DNA of 53,225 bases from an uncultured Verrucomicrobiales bacterium (GCA_937128235.1 CAKZMG010000346.1:1-53225), one strand, 5' to 3'. Shown: positions 15,860-26,485, counted from the first letter of the stretch. Notes: generated by a model from the sequence alone, not told the origin. A program made the numbers and translations.

Positions 15860-17737
15860 ATGCCGTCCATCCGCAAAATTTTCAGTAAAGCCGCAGCTGC
15901 CATCAAGGAATTCTTCACCGAGAATAGCATCCAGCTTTTTCCTGTTAGACACGCCATCCAGGACTACAAAAAAAGCGATGTAACATACGATCTCAAAGCC
16001 GCGCTCAATGTCGCCCTGCTCGCTCTCCCCCAGGGCATGGCATACGCAGCCATCGCTGAACTCCCCATCTATTACGGCATCATCAGCTCAGTCATCGCCT
16101 CCATCATAGCACCGCTCTTCTCCAGTTCGCGTCACACCATCCTAGGACCCACGAATGCCACATCGCTCATGGTATTCACCTTTTTCGCCTCCTCGGCTGC
16201 CACGAATATGGACAAGGCACCACTCGCCTACATGTCACTACTCGTATTTCTCGTAGGGATCATCTCCGTGCTAGGAGCATTATTTAAAATTGCAGACCTG
16301 CTCCAGTTCGTCTCCCGCAGTGTCTTAGTAGGCTACATCACAGGAGCCTCATTTCTCATCATGAATGGGCAGTTCAAGCATATCTTTGGAGTCGCAGAGC
16401 CACTCAATCACATCATCCACACGCACAAAGAAAACAACCAAGCAGTCAACTTTTTCACCAACTTCTTCGACCTCACCAGCCTCTGGCAGCACTTCGAGTG
16501 GCAACCCATCCTACTTGGTATCATCACCCTAGCTCTCTATCTCTATCTGATGAAGAAGCTCCCCATGCTACCTAACTTCGCGCTCTGCCTCACCATCTCA
16601 TCCTTGCTTGCCCTCATTCTCAAGAATACTACTAGTAATTTCGACCTCGCGTGTTTCAAATCCTTTCAGCTAGATAACTTCTCACCAGCACTACCTGACT
16701 TCAACTTCAATGACATCGCCACCCTCATCAGCGTAGCATTTGCCATCGCCTTCCTCGCATCACTAGAAAATACCGTCATGGGAAAATCTCTCGGCAGCCG
16801 CACTGGCGAGCGACCAGACGTCAACCAAGACATGTTCTCAGTAGGCATGGCAAACATCGCCTGCTCAATACTCGCCCCCATGCCAGCCTCCGGCTCACTC
16901 ACTCGCTCCGCACTCAACTTCGAGTCTGGCGCCAGATCCAGATTCGCCTCCATCTTCACCGGCATCCTCTGCATGTTCGGCTTCTACCTGCTCGTGAAGC
17001 TCCCCATCGTTGAAAACATCCCTAAAGCCACGCTATCCGCACTCGTAGTCGGCATCGCCATCTCGCTGATCAACTGGAAAAACATCCGCATCTGCCTGAA
17101 CTCCACCCGCGATGACGCCATCGTAGTCATCGTCACCTTCGCAGCCACCCTCATCACCAGACTCGACTCCGCCATCTTCATAGGTGTGGCGCTCTCCATC
17201 TCACTCTTCCTCCGCAAGGCATCCCGCCCGCATCTAGTAGAATACGAAATCAATGACGAAGGAAACTTCCACGAACGAGACAAAAAACACGCCCGCCCAA
17301 ACCCCGCCATATCCATTGTCCATGTGGAAGGAAATCTCTACTTCGGAGCAGCAGATCTCTTTCGCACTCAGGTCCAAATCACCGCGTCTGATCCTAACCT
17401 AAAAGTCATCATCCTGCGCATGAAAAACGCGCGTCACCTAGACGCCACCTCCGTCATGGCGCTCGATGACCTCATCAAGCACATGCGCAAGCAAGACTGC
17501 CACGTCATCATCTCCGGTGCCACCAGAAACGTTTACAAAGTCCTCAAACAATCTGGCGTTTTAGAAACCATCCTCAAAGGCTGCGACCGATCCGTAGGCG
17601 AGACCAATCTCTTCTTCAGCTCCCCCAGCAACCCAAACCTCTCCACAAGAGACGCCCTCCTAAGAGCCCAAGAACTCCTAGGCACCAAAGAAGCCGACAT
17701 CAAAATCTTCTACGATAAAAGCCAAGATAAAAAGTAA
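15860..17737 (+). CDS. SulP-family anion transporter with STAS domain
   Basis: 625 aa. Inner-membrane carrier of the sulfate permease/SLC26 family. The transport core starts with VALLALPQGMAYAAIAELPIYYGI (the SulP signature) and continues with ILGPTNATSLMVFTFFAS, FLASLENTVMGKSLG and MPASGSLTRSALNFESGARS. The cytoplasmic STAS domain occupies roughly residues 480-600 (ISIVHVEGNLYFGAADLF, VIILRMKNARHLDATSVMALDDLI). The substrate may be sulfate, bicarbonate or another anion; sequence alone does not tell. It begins 15 bp after the LptF/G-like gene on the same strand. Confidence 0.92.
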   Translation: MPSIRKIFSKAAAAIKEFFTENSIQLFPVRHAIQDYKKSDVTYDLKAALNVALLALPQGMAYAAIAELPIYYGIISSVIASIIAPLFSSSRHTILGPTNATSLMVFTFFASSAATNMDKAPLAYMSLLVFLVGIISVLGALFKIADLLQFVSRSVLVGYITGASFLIMNGQFKHIFGVAEPLNHIIHTHKENNQAVNFFTNFFDLTSLWQHFEWQPILLGIITLALYLYLMKKLPMLPNFALCLTISSLLALILKNTTSNFDLACFKSFQLDNFSPALPDFNFNDIATLISVAFAIAFLASLENTVMGKSLGSRTGERPDVNQDMFSVGMANIACSILAPMPASGSLTRSALNFESGARSRFASIFTGILCMFGFYLLVKLPIVENIPKATLSALVVGIAISLINWKNIRICLNSTRDDAIVVIVTFAATLITRLDSAIFIGVALSISLFLRKASRPHLVEYEINDEGNFHERDKKHARPNPAISIVHVEGNLYFGAADLFRTQVQITASDPNLKVIILRMKNARHLDATSVMALDDLIKHMRKQDCHVIISGATRNVYKVLKQSGVLETILKGCDRSVGETNLFFSSPSNPNLSTRDALLRAQELLGTKEADIKIFYDKSQDKK

Positions 17738-17785
17738 TAATGTGCCAGATGCTTCCAGCTTCTGAATCATTTTCTATCCGCTCAT
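17738..17785 (+). repeat. REP-like unit (single copy)
   Basis: TGTGCCAGATGCTTCCAGCTTCTG right after the SulP stop shares its frame (TGTGCCAGA...C.TCC.G..TCTG) with the repeats at 47860 and 48000 (TGTGCCAGAGACATCCTGTCTCTG). It has a short inverted core. It is probably a dispersed extragenic palindrome; it may help end the transcript. Confidence 0.4.
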
Positions 17786-17815
17786 CGAACAGGTAGTTTT
17801 CTCGTTAGATTTATC

Positions 17816-18133
17816 TCATGAGATAAGAGCAAAAACCAATAAACCTAATAGTCCGACAAACGCCACCATCGCTATTTTTGAGCCCACTGACTTATAGCGA
17901 TTGATCTCACCGCACTCATGACACATCGATGATCGTTTTGCAAAGGCACCGCGCATCAACATGTAGTTCCAACCAAAAAGCATCACTGCAATAATACTAG
18001 GTGATGTCTTTAATACCGAATCAACTGAAGTCTTGTAGCTCCCACAGAACGGACAAATAGGCCCCCGTTGTACGGAACCTAATTCAACTTTACTTTTCCC
18101 AGATACTGTTGTGGGTGATTTACATGGATTCAT
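17816..18133 (-). CDS. Zinc-ribbon membrane protein, hypothetical
   Basis: 105 aa. A possible treble-cleft/zinc-ribbon is formed by CPFCG (residues 28-32) and CHECG (residues 75-79), separated by a hydrophobic segment (IIAVMLFGWNYMLM). A second membrane helix ends the protein (MVAFVGLLGLLVFALI). Such split CxxC pairs around a helix are seen in small prokaryotic membrane proteins of unknown role. It stands alone with about 200 bp of non-coding sequence on its 5' side. No family was recognised. Confidence 0.55.
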   Translation of the reverse strand: MNPCKSPTTVSGKSKVELGSVQRGPICPFCGSYKTSVDSVLKTSPSIIAVMLFGWNYMLMRGAFAKRSSMCHECGEINRYKSVGSKIAMVAFVGLLGLLVFALIS

Positions 18134-18261
18134 TTTTATATTTCTTCCAGCGTTTTAAATACATAATTTATGTTTAGAAAATAACATCCTGATAGACGAG
18201 CTTAAACAGCCTATCTCGCCACTTTCAGGGCTTGGTAATTTTTTTCAGCGTTTCTAGGGTT

Positions 18262-18301
18262 GTGATTTATAGGTCTGATAGGTCTTATAAGTCCTATAAA
18301 A
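18262..18301. repeat. Phrase-like interspersed repeat (iterated ATAGGTC words)
   Basis: The stretch contains three related words in a row: ATAGGTCTGATAGGTC, then TTATAAGTCCTAT, followed by an A-run. Short iterated 'taggtc/taagtcc' words of this kind lie in intergenic DNA only. Function is unknown. It sits just after the recQ stop (minus strand) and may mark a repeat family shared across the genome. Confidence 0.35.
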
Positions 18302-18335
18302 ACAAAGAATCTCGCATAAACTGGTAACTAAAAAC

Positions 18336-20453
18336 TTACCTGTAGCTTTTAATCACCTCTATAAACTTTCCTAAATACTGCGCAGCTTTTGCCTCTCCTA
18401 CCCCCTTAATCCGCATCCCTGCTTCCATGCTCGTGGGGCGGAGTCTGGTGAAGTATTCTAGGGTTTTGTTAGAGAAGACTACGTAAACTGGAACCGATTG
18501 TTGCTTGGCTATGTTTGCGCGTAGTTCTTTGAGTGCGGCGTAGAGTTTGGGGTCGAAGCCTAGCTCCTCTATCTCTACATCCAGCCCAGTCTTCACTGGT
18601 GATTCGTCTCTTGCTGACTTCACTTTGGGCCATGCCATCATCGGTTCAGTTTTACCGTGCATCACGGAATCTCCGAGTGGGGTCAGCGTCACTAATGGGA
18701 ACTCGCCTTTCTGCGTGTAGATGAGTCCTGCGTCATGCATGTATTTGAACAGCTCATTCACCGTGGCTGTGCCTGCCTCTTGGAGAAGTCCGTAGGTGGA
18801 TAAGGTGTCTAAGCGGTTCTTGAGTATTTCTTGGGAGCGGCTACCCATGAGCATCTGAACTATTTTCCCTCTGCCAAATCTACCCTCCCATTTACCTGCA
18901 ATATTATTACTCATACGCGCCACACCGCTGAGTGCTTTTCGCAGCATGAGCACTTCTGACTCTGAGCCTTTTCTGAGATCACCACCGAACTGACTCTGAC
19001 AGACATCACAGCTGCCACATGGCGCTGGGTTTTGCTCGCCGAAGTAGTCCATAATCCATTGCTGGCGACACTGTCGCGAATAACACATCTCGATCATTGA
19101 GTTGAGTTTCTCGCGGTCGCGCGCGTGCTTTTCTTCCAGTGCAGCTCGGTTGATCGGTATCTGCGAGGCTAAAATGTTAGGCTGTAGCAGACGCGTTCCT
19201 CTTGCCCGCGTGCCAGCGATATCAAACCTCTCAATCAGCCCATTTCTCGCCAGAACACCAAGAGCACTTCCCACAGCCATTCCGTTTTTAACATCCGCTC
19301 CCTCCTTGATCTGATCCAGCGTCAGCCTGACTTCAAATTCAGCATTTGCCTCGTTCAGCAGGAATTGATAAATGCTACAAATATCTGGATAGCTCGGATT
19401 CACTCCCTCGATGAAAAATTCCTGCGTTCTGGTATCTGCGTAGTTGAAGAACAGTTCACAGACGGATGCTTCTCCATCACGCCCAGCTCTGCCTGCTTCC
19501 TGATAGTAGGCTTCCACGCTACCTGGTATTTCAAAATGGATCACGAAGCGGACATCGGAGCGGTCGATCCCCATTCCAAATGCATTCGTAGCTACTGCAA
19601 TGTCTGCTTGCTTGGTGATGAATTTTGTCTGAGTTTGCTCGCGCAAGACATCGCTCATACCACCGTGATAAGCGATGCAGTTTACATTCCAGCTTGCCAG
19701 CATCTCAGACACCTCATCCACTCTCTTGCGCGTGGCACAGTAGATGATACCAGTCTTGTGATCCTTGATGATCTCCTTGATCCGCTTGTATTTTAAACTG
19801 TGTTTCTCCGTGGCAGAAATGGCTAATGATAAATTCGGACGCGCAAATCCACTGATCATCTCAAAGGGACTGCGTAGCTTCAGCACGCTGAGAATATCTT
19901 TTCTAACAACTGATGTAGCCGTAGCCGTGAGCGCCACACACTGCGGGCTACCAATGCGCTCAAGCGCAGCTCCCAGCCTCATGTAGTCTGGTCTAAAATC
20001 ATGCCCCCACTGGCTTAGACAGTGGGCTTCATCTACCGCGAAAAGTGAAATATTCACCTCCACCATCGCCCGCATGAATGACTCGGAACGGAACCTCTCC
20101 GGTGCAATATAGACAAGTTTATACTCACCTTTTCGCATCCTAGAAATCCGATCTTGTTGCTCGCCGTGACTCAGCGTGGAGTTAATCATCGTAGCTGGAA
20201 TATCCCTCGCCTCCAGCGCATCTATCTGATCTTTCATCAGCGCAATCAAGGGACTCACCACCAGCGTCACTCCCTCAAGGCAGAGTGCTGGGAGTTGATA
20301 ACAGAGAGATTTACCACCACCTGTGGGCATGACCACCAGACCATCTGTGCCGCTCAGAATGCGCTGCACCACATCGTCCTGACCATCTAGGAAGCCATCG
20401 AACCCGAAGTATTCCTTAAGAGCGTCTAGTGGTTGTTTGATGACCTTTCCCAT
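18336..20453 (-). CDS. recQ: ATP-dependent DNA helicase RecQ
   Basis: 705 aa from ATG 20453 ([18 protein letters not shown]). A longer frame upstream overlaps the dGTPase gene and is not needed. 3'-5' helicase for recombination and fork repair. Motifs: QDDVVQRIL, Walker [75 protein letters not shown]. The zinc-binding RQC part has [15 protein letters not shown] and CGSCDVC, and an HRDC domain closes the protein ([31 protein letters not shown]). It starts 17 bp after the dGTPase stop, likely in one operon. Confidence 0.95.
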   Translation of the reverse strand: MGKVIKQPLDALKEYFGFDGFLDGQDDVVQRILSGTDGLVVMPTGGGKSLCYQLPALCLEGVTLVVSPLIALMKDQIDALEARDIPATMINSTLSHGEQQDRISRMRKGEYKLVYIAPERFRSESFMRAMVEVNISLFAVDEAHCLSQWGHDFRPDYMRLGAALERIGSPQCVALTATATSVVRKDILSVLKLRSPFEMISGFARPNLSLAISATEKHSLKYKRIKEIIKDHKTGIIYCATRKRVDEVSEMLASWNVNCIAYHGGMSDVLREQTQTKFITKQADIAVATNAFGMGIDRSDVRFVIHFEIPGSVEAYYQEAGRAGRDGEASVCELFFNYADTRTQEFFIEGVNPSYPDICSIYQFLLNEANAEFEVRLTLDQIKEGADVKNGMAVGSALGVLARNGLIERFDIAGTRARGTRLLQPNILASQIPINRAALEEKHARDREKLNSMIEMCYSRQCRQQWIMDYFGEQNPAPCGSCDVCQSQFGGDLRKGSESEVLMLRKALSGVARMSNNIAGKWEGRFGRGKIVQMLMGSRSQEILKNRLDTLSTYGLLQEAGTATVNELFKYMHDAGLIYTQKGEFPLVTLTPLGDSVMHGKTEPMMAWPKVKSARDESPVKTGLDVEIEELGFDPKLYAALKELRANIAKQQSVPVYVVFSNKTLEYFTRLRPTSMEAGMRIKGVGEAKAAQYLGKFIEVIKSYR

Positions 20454-20469
20454 TATTCTAACAAAGTTT

Positions 20470-21735
20470 TTAACCAAGCAAGTCTCCAATAGAACCAAAG
20501 TCTGGCACCATGAGCCTCTTGTAGAGTCTGGTGGCTGAGCCATCTGTTAGACTAGCTAAGAAGTCGCAAAGTAATCTACGTCTATCCGCCAGAGTCTCAC
20601 CTTGCTTGAGTTCATCCGCTACTTCAGTTGGTAGTAAATGATAGGGGCTATCCTCATTACCGAGAATATCCCAGAGTTTAGAAAGCAGGTGATCTCCCTT
20701 GTGCTCCAGCTGATTCAGCTCCGGTGATTGAAACACGAGTTCATACGCCATTTTCTTAAATTCATGCGTCTCAGATTGGACTCCCTTATCGACTACGAGT
20801 TTGTATTTATATCTGTTAGAGACTTCGCTCATGAAGTTAACATCCTCTACTAAGCGCACACTCTGAATGTATCTGCCGATTCTATTTCCAGCCATCAGCT
20901 CTACGCGATTGCCCCGGATCGATCTCAGCAGATCGCCCACTGGCGTGCCTTTTTCCACACCGCATTCATTCTCCTCCGCCCATCTCTCTACGCGTTCTAT
21001 CGTGAGAAATCCTGCTCTAACAGAATCTGCCAGATCATTTAGCGAGTAGGCAGTATCATCCGCCCAGTCCATGATCTGACATTCGATTGAGCTGAAGCTA
21101 TCACGCATTTTCCCGGGCGTATATTCTGATGGAAAATCTCGCCCACCAAATGCCCAATCCAAGTATTTCGACTGTTCATCATAGAGAAAATGGTTGTGCG
21201 GCTTGCTGTCTCCATCACAGAGTTCTGACCAAAGCGTCTTGTACTTTAAGACAGAATCCACAAACGCGCGGCTCGGGTTCATGCCCGTTTTACTCGCGGA
21301 GAAAATCCTATCTGCGAGCAATCTCAGCGTCTGAGCATTCCCTTCAAAGCCCCCGTAATCGCTCATCAAGCGATTCAATGTTCTCTCCCCAGCATGACCA
21401 AATGGAGGATGCCCTAAGTCATGTGAGAGACAAGCAGCCTCTACTAAATCTGAATCAATAAAATAATCCTCACTGAGCAGACTGGAACGCGTGTTAAGAA
21501 AATTACAAATAGACCTCCCTATCTGAGCCACCTCAAGCGAGTGTGTGAGACGGGTGCGATAGAAGTCATACTCACCACTCCAGAATACCTGCGTCTTGCT
21601 CTGTAGCGACCGGAACGTAGGCGTGTGAAGAACCCGATCACGATCTACCTGAAAAGCTGACCGGTAAGTTTCATCATGCTTTTCCTCTGAGATCCTCTCC
21701 GTGTCAAAACTGTTATAGAAGGTATTCTTCACCAT
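20470..21735 (-). CDS. dgt: Deoxyguanosinetriphosphate triphosphohydrolase-like protein (HD domain)
   Basis: 421 aa. Hydrolyses dNTPs, classically dGTP to deoxyguanosine and triphosphate. N-terminal [36 protein letters not shown] leads to the HD motif [17 protein letters not shown], with [14 protein letters not shown] downstream and the second metal-binding block [19 protein letters not shown]. This is the regular Dgt order. It lies upstream of recQ on the same strand, which suggests a link between nucleotide pool control and repair. The preferred dNTP cannot be told from sequence. Confidence 0.93.
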   Translation of the reverse strand: MVKNTFYNSFDTERISEEKHDETYRSAFQVDRDRVLHTPTFRSLQSKTQVFWSGEYDFYRTRLTHSLEVAQIGRSICNFLNTRSSLLSEDYFIDSDLVEAACLSHDLGHPPFGHAGERTLNRLMSDYGGFEGNAQTLRLLADRIFSASKTGMNPSRAFVDSVLKYKTLWSELCDGDSKPHNHFLYDEQSKYLDWAFGGRDFPSEYTPGKMRDSFSSIECQIMDWADDTAYSLNDLADSVRAGFLTIERVERWAEENECGVEKGTPVGDLLRSIRGNRVELMAGNRIGRYIQSVRLVEDVNFMSEVSNRYKYKLVVDKGVQSETHEFKKMAYELVFQSPELNQLEHKGDHLLSKLWDILGNEDSPYHLLPTEVADELKQGETLADRRRLLCDFLASLTDGSATRLYKRLMVPDFGSIGDLLG

Positions 21736-21745
21736 TGTGGTAGAA

Positions 21746-21783
21746 ATAAAAACGGGCTCAAATTTTATCCATCTGAACCCGTT
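21746..21783 (-). terminator. Rho-independent terminator of the TPR gene
   Basis: On the minus strand, AACGGGTTCA pairs with TGAGCCCGTT across an AT-rich loop (stem of about 9 bp with one mismatch) and is followed by TTTTT. It lies between the stop of the TPR gene (21805) and the start of the dGTPase gene. Confidence 0.7.
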
Positions 21784-21804
21784 AGTAATAATTATGTGTA
21801 AGGA

Positions 21805-23208
21805 TTATGAACCGTAAGCGTCCTCAACTTTTTGAGCCACATCGCGGTATCCGTAGTCCACTTCGTAGATCTGTTTAAAGTTCTCAAGCGCTTTCTCTTT
21901 ATTATCCATCTTAGAATAAATGAGTCCCATCTCGTAGAGTACTTCTTTCTTCGTTCCGTCCATTGCGTGCAGATCTTCTAGTGCTTCTTCAAGCTGACTC
22001 ACAGCGATGTCATACATCCCTTTCGCATCAAATGATCTACCCAGAGTAAGCAACACACGCGTTCTGATATGCGGGTTACGTTTCGCTTGCTGGAGGTGCG
22101 GTATAGCACCATTAAAATCACCAGAATTAAATAATGCTAATCCCAGGTCAAACCTGAGCTGAGGGTCAGTAGGGTTCTGATCCACGCGAGCTTGCGCTTC
22201 GGTGACGGATTCCTTGGAGCGTTCTTGCTTGTATGCTAAGATCTCGGCCTCTAGCTCCGTATTACCCGGATCTGCTACCAGTTGCTCTTCGAGCTTTTTG
22301 ATCTGTTCTTCAGCATCTTTGTTTTTCATTCTCTCCGCCTTATTTTTCAAGGTGGTATCCTTGTGACTGAGCTGATACGCCCAGCTGTAGAAAACATGCG
22401 CATCTGGCCAGTAGCCAAAATCCTCATAAAGCTCAGCAATTTCTTTCACAACACCTAAGTTATTCTGATCTGCCTGATACTGCTCCATCAGTTTACCTAG
22501 CTTTGCTTTTTTCTGATCGCGCGTCATTCCCGCTCTATCAGCCTCTTCTTGCTCTTGGTCTCCAGAGGCATCTTTCTTCGTATCTTCAATGCCACCTTTC
22601 TCCCATCCGCCAGTCTTCATCGTTCCCCGCGCAGTGGAATCTTTCTCACCTTTCACCGCATCAATGTCAGTAGGATCTTGCTTAATAATGTCCTTATAAA
22701 CACCAGCAGCCTCCTGCGGAAGATCACGCGCTAGATAATAGCTCGCTAGCTTGTGAAGTAACTTCGTATTCTCCGGAGCGCCTTTTCTCACTGTCTCTAG
22801 TGAGAAACTCGCAGTCTCTGGCATATTCTGTTGAACCGCCGTATCAAAAAGTAATTCATTCAGAGAACTACTATTAGGGTCTTTCTCTAGTTCCTTTTCC
22901 AAAGCCATCAAGCCTGCTTTGAGATCTTTTTTAATCTGACTCTGAAGACGCGATACTGAGACACCAGAACTAAAAATCTGCGTAACCGCATTTCCTTTTT
23001 TCTTATTCCCGCTCGCAGTCTTCACTGCACAGCGCCTAGCAAGCTTTCGAGCCTCTACGAAGCCTGGTGCATCTTTCAGTATAGCTTGGCACAGACTTAC
23101 TGCGTAACTATAGTTCTGTAATTCTACTGCACTAAGTGCTTTTAGCCACAGTGTTCTTAAGTTTTGCGGAAGTTGTGCTTCTGGAATTTCGACGATTGGT
23201 TCGCTCAT
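21805..23208 (-). CDS. Tetratricopeptide-repeat protein
   Basis: 467 aa, hydrophilic and helical. TPR-type units are clear at both ends: LKALSAVELQNYSYAVSLCQAILKDAPGFVEARKLA near the N-terminus, LHKLASYYLARDLPQEAAGVYKDIIKQDP, LRFDLGLALFNSGDFNGAIPHLQQA, LLTLGRSFDAKGMYDIAVSQLEEAL, and LYEMGLIYSKMDNKEKALENFKQIYEVD. A charged linker (residues about 200-240, rich in Lys, Glu and Asp) splits the two arrays. There is no signal peptide, so it is cytoplasmic and probably a scaffold. It is followed by its own terminator. Partner proteins cannot be predicted. Confidence 0.82.
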   Translation of the reverse strand: MSEPIVEIPEAQLPQNLRTLWLKALSAVELQNYSYAVSLCQAILKDAPGFVEARKLARRCAVKTASGNKKKGNAVTQIFSSGVSVSRLQSQIKKDLKAGLMALEKELEKDPNSSSLNELLFDTAVQQNMPETASFSLETVRKGAPENTKLLHKLASYYLARDLPQEAAGVYKDIIKQDPTDIDAVKGEKDSTARGTMKTGGWEKGGIEDTKKDASGDQEQEEADRAGMTRDQKKAKLGKLMEQYQADQNNLGVVKEIAELYEDFGYWPDAHVFYSWAYQLSHKDTTLKNKAERMKNKDAEEQIKKLEEQLVADPGNTELEAEILAYKQERSKESVTEAQARVDQNPTDPQLRFDLGLALFNSGDFNGAIPHLQQAKRNPHIRTRVLLTLGRSFDAKGMYDIAVSQLEEALEDLHAMDGTKKEVLYEMGLIYSKMDNKEKALENFKQIYEVDYGYRDVAQKVEDAYGS

Positions 23209-23473
23209 GATTTATAGATGATTGTAGGTTGGTTGATTATTCTGTGATAAAATCATGGCATTTTTCTCTAACATGGCAAGCTTCCACTACAGATATTCTT
23301 CCATTAATTCTAAAATCTGTCATTTCCTTGCAATATTTGCCAAATTCAGTATCTTTTACTGAAGATTAGTTTGACCTCAGAAATTAGCACCATCTTCACC
23401 ATCACCATCTAAGCGATAACTTATCCAACATAAATAAATACCAAAACATACCGTCACATAAATTCTTAACACT

Positions 23474-24070
23474 ATGAAAATTCACTCAAAACAATCGAAA
23501 AAGGGCTTCACACTCATCGAAATACTTGTCGTTGTAGCCATCATCGGCACACTTGCTGCCATCTCATTTCCTATCGGAAAATCCATGATCAACCGCGGAA
23601 AAGCCAAGGACACTCAGCTAAGGATGAAGGAATTTGTAACAGCCATGAACGCCTTCAATGAAGATAATGGTCACCTTCCTTTCCCAGGAGACAAATACCC
23701 TACTAATGATGTCACTCTTTCAGGTGAAAAACTCCGTCAAGTTGTACGCATTCTCTTAGGTAATGATTACCAAAATGCAGACTTTGATGGAGGTAACAAG
23801 AAAGGCAAAAAATATCTTGATATGCCAACTGCCAAAGGCGGAAAAAACGGACTAGAATTCTACAAAGATGGAAAAGGTCTGCCTAGATCGATCTGGGACG
23901 CATGGGGAGAAGGCTTCTACATCCGAGTTGATTATAATTTAGATAACAAACTCAAGCAATGGCACACCTCTGACACTGACCAGCTAGTAGAAGGTCACAC
24001 CGTCATCATGCTTTCTAGAGGCGGCGACAGAAAGAAAAACGGAGACGATGACGTCTTCAGCTGGAAGTAA
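23474..24070 (+). CDS. Type II secretion/pilin-like pseudopilin (GspG-like)
   Basis: 198 aa. The N-terminus has a short basic leader and the prepilin cleavage/methylation signal KKGFTLIEILVVVAIIGTLAAISFP (cut after the Gly, Glu at mature position 5). This is followed by a long helix and a globular part with Gly/Lys-rich loops. The end, with GDRKKNGDDDVFSWK, resembles the calcium-binding GspG tail (DD..SW). It stands alone, not in a gsp operon; orphan pseudopilins of this kind are abundant in Verrucomicrobiota and Planctomycetota. It has its own terminator downstream. Confidence 0.88.
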   Translation: MKIHSKQSKKGFTLIEILVVVAIIGTLAAISFPIGKSMINRGKAKDTQLRMKEFVTAMNAFNEDNGHLPFPGDKYPTNDVTLSGEKLRQVVRILLGNDYQNADFDGGNKKGKKYLDMPTAKGGKNGLEFYKDGKGLPRSIWDAWGEGFYIRVDYNLDNKLKQWHTSDTDQLVEGHTVIMLSRGGDRKKNGDDDVFSWK

Positions 24071-24097
24071 GCTCCAGCACCCGCAGTGTAGCTTTAA

Positions 24098-24142
24098 AAA
24101 AAGATAGGCCTTATACGATTAATAAGACCTATCTTAATTTTG
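24098..24142. terminator. Bidirectional rho-independent terminator between pseudopilin gene and rtcB
   Basis: AAGATAGG (24101-24108) pairs with CCTATCTT (24128-24135); after one mismatch CTTAT pairs with ATAAG. An A-run precedes and a T-rich run follows, so it can serve both converging genes. Confidence 0.75.
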
Positions 24143-24210
24143 TTACCTTGCGAAGCCAGCAAACAATTTCAAATCACAAATCTCCGATTTCAAATGGAGA
24201 GCTCTGCTCT

Positions 24211-25692
24211 CTAATCATCCGCCTTACTCGCGTCTTTGATCACGAACCTCGCTTTTAGCTTCGCGACCACGCTTGCGAGTTCTGCTTGTCTCACGCTCTT
24301 GAGGACTTCTTTGAAATCCTTGTAAGCATCAGGGGCTTCGTCACGTGGGTAAGCTCGGCTGTTATGCATGATATCGTGAGCATCCATATCGGTATCGACC
24401 TCTTTCTGATCAAGCTCTCTAAATGCATGCTTACGTCCCATCTTACGTCCCGCACCGTGATTCACTGAATAACAGCTCTTCTCGGCACCCGGAAGTGCAG
24501 CCATCACGACCGATCCATCACGCGGATTTCCCGGTAGTAAGATAGGGTGACCAGTTCCGTAGAACGGAGTCTCCTTTAGCTCATGGTGAAATGCCGGAAA
24601 CGCACGAGTAGCACCCTTACGGTGAACCCACTGGATCTGGTTATTCACTACTTCTTTTTTAGCGATGTTATGGCTGATGAAGTAGATGAAATTTCCAGTC
24701 ACTCCAGGAATCACTTCCTGGAATGCCTCAAGCACGAGCTGATTGATAAAAAGATGATTCACAGTCGCGAAGTTCGCTCCCATAGACATGTCATCAATGT
24801 AATCATCCGCCTCTTGAGTCCCAAGTGGCGCATAAACCAGCTTCTTATCCCCAGCCGGGTAAGGTATCCCCCAGGCATCGAATTTCTTTTCCAGCGTCTT
24901 AAATTGTCTAGACGCGAGATCATGCCCGAAGCCACGTGATCCACAGTGTGATAGAAATGCCACATGCTTGTCCTTGAGACCGAAGACTTCAGCCGTAGCT
25001 CTAGCCTTCTCAGAGTCTCCTATCTCGACACGTTCAGCCTCACCGAAATGGTTACCACCACCATAGGTTCCGACCTGCTGCATTTTTCCTAGGAAACGAT
25101 CTCTCCCGTAGCCACCATCTAACATTTTATCCAAACGCTTCTGGAGTGCCCCTGTAGAACCATCGTGACCTAGGTGATACGCATCTTCGCATCGCGCTGC
25201 CCACTCATACGGAATCCCGAGCTGCTCGCAGACCCACTCGCTGGCTCCCTCGGTAGCCATACGGTAGCCGAGCTCTTGATTGATCTCGCGACCATGCTGT
25301 GAATGACGCTGACCTTTACCCGCGCCAGTAGGAGTTCGCTTACAGATCGCATTGATGAGCTCACGACGCGTTGATTTATCATCGATAGCCTCATCTAACA
25401 GATCAAACTGAATCAAGCTCATTGAGCACTTGATGTCCACCCCGACAGGTCCTGGATAAATATGTGTAGGCGAAGCCATCACGCACCCGATCGGTGCACC
25501 ATAACCCGCGTGCGCATCTGGATTTATTACCACTTCAGTAACACCCGGAGAGCTGCGTGAGTTCAGCGCCTGCTGGAGACACATCTCATCAAATCCCTCC
25601 ATGATCGTATCCGTCCCGATCACCGTGATCGGCTTCCCTTTATTCCCCGGTGCCGGGATAAACCCAGTCGCTTTTCCTGTTTTCTGTATCAT
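24211..25692 (-). CDS. rtcB: RNA-splicing ligase RtcB
   Basis: 493 aa. GTP- and Mn2+-dependent ligase that joins RNA 3'-phosphate (or 2',3'-cyclic phosphate) to 5'-OH ends. Key motifs: INPDAHAGYGAPIGCVMA with metal-binding Asp and Cys, GGGNHFGEAERVE, FLSHCGSRGFGH, and the guanylylated-His region SVNHGAGRKMGRKHAF. PVGVDIKCSM near residue 80 fits the active site entry. It is the second gene of a slipin-rtcB operon (12 bp gap) that runs from a sigma-54 promoter and faces rtcR, a regulation known for rtcBA in enterobacteria. No RtcA cyclase gene is nearby. Confidence 0.96.
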   Translation of the reverse strand: MIQKTGKATGFIPAPGNKGKPITVIGTDTIMEGFDEMCLQQALNSRSSPGVTEVVINPDAHAGYGAPIGCVMASPTHIYPGPVGVDIKCSMSLIQFDLLDEAIDDKSTRRELINAICKRTPTGAGKGQRHSQHGREINQELGYRMATEGASEWVCEQLGIPYEWAARCEDAYHLGHDGSTGALQKRLDKMLDGGYGRDRFLGKMQQVGTYGGGNHFGEAERVEIGDSEKARATAEVFGLKDKHVAFLSHCGSRGFGHDLASRQFKTLEKKFDAWGIPYPAGDKKLVYAPLGTQEADDYIDDMSMGANFATVNHLFINQLVLEAFQEVIPGVTGNFIYFISHNIAKKEVVNNQIQWVHRKGATRAFPAFHHELKETPFYGTGHPILLPGNPRDGSVVMAALPGAEKSCYSVNHGAGRKMGRKHAFRELDQKEVDTDMDAHDIMHNSRAYPRDEAPDAYKDFKEVLKSVRQAELASVVAKLKARFVIKDASKADD

Positions 25693-25704
25693 CGTTTTAT
25701 TTTT

Positions 25705-26469
25705 CTACTTTAAATTTAATATTTTACTATCTTCATCTAGACCTTTGATCACAAAGGTATTTCCCATGCTATCCGCAGCAGATTGAAGAACATCTAGATA
25801 TCTCAACTGCATCATCTCTGGGTTCTGAGCGTATTGCTTACTCGCATTTGCCATCGCTCTGGCGGCAGCCACTTCACCTCTCGCTGATTCCAGCTTGGCT
25901 AGTGATCTCTTCTGAGCGCAGACCGTATCGTGATAGGCTGATTTTATTTCATTTGGGAAAATCAAATCCCTAACAGAAATCTCAGTCACCTCGACTCCGA
26001 CTTCCAGTGATCTATCTCCCAAGTTCAACATCGCCTGCCTCACTATCTGCTTACGGTTCACATTGATCTCATCCAGTGACAGCTCAGAAACTGCATCTCT
26101 CAGCGCAATCTGCACCAAGCTGTAAACCACCATGAGCGGCTGCTCTGATAGCTCGTTAAATTTCTGAGCATCCACTACTTTATACTGAATGATCCCAGAA
26201 ACTTTGATCGAAATCAGATCTTGTGTGAAAATTTCCTGAGGCTGAATCACCATCTGAGCAGATCTCTTATCCACCTTCACAAGCTCATAACCTGATCCAA
26301 AATATTTATGTTCGCCAGCTGCTAAAATTTTCACGAATTTCCCGTGTCTGTAGAGCACACCTTCCTGGTGAAATTTCACTGAAAACTTGTGATTCTTCCC
26401 AGCATAGTATGAGTAACCCACTGCTGATGCTCCCACGAGAGCCATTGCTGATATTATTTCTGTATTCAT
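25705..26469 (-). CDS. Slipin/SPFH (band 7) membrane protein
   Basis: 254 aa. One N-terminal membrane anchor (IISAMALVGASAVGYSYYAG) is followed by the SPFH/band-7 domain: GVLYRHGKFVKILAAGEHKYFG, VDKRSAQMVIQPQEIFTQDLISIKVSGIIQYKVVDAQKF, YSLVQIALRDAVSELSLDEINVNRKQI and VEVTEISVRDLIFPNEIKSA. A helical C-terminal part (CAQKRSLAKLESARGEVAAARAMANA) drives oligomer formation in this family. As first gene of the rtcB operon it suggests that RNA repair or its trigger is linked to the membrane. Mechanism is unknown. Confidence 0.88.
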   Translation of the reverse strand: MNTEIISAMALVGASAVGYSYYAGKNHKFSVKFHQEGVLYRHGKFVKILAAGEHKYFGSGYELVKVDKRSAQMVIQPQEIFTQDLISIKVSGIIQYKVVDAQKFNELSEQPLMVVYSLVQIALRDAVSELSLDEINVNRKQIVRQAMLNLGDRSLEVGVEVTEISVRDLIFPNEIKSAYHDTVCAQKRSLAKLESARGEVAAARAMANASKQYAQNPEMMQLRYLDVLQSAADSMGNTFVIKGLDEDSKILNLK

Positions 26470-26485
26470 TTTCTTTGTCTATTTT

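Noticed and set aside
20454-20543. N-terminal extension of RecQ
   Set aside because: The 30 extra residues overlap the end of the dGTPase gene and are not RecQ-like.
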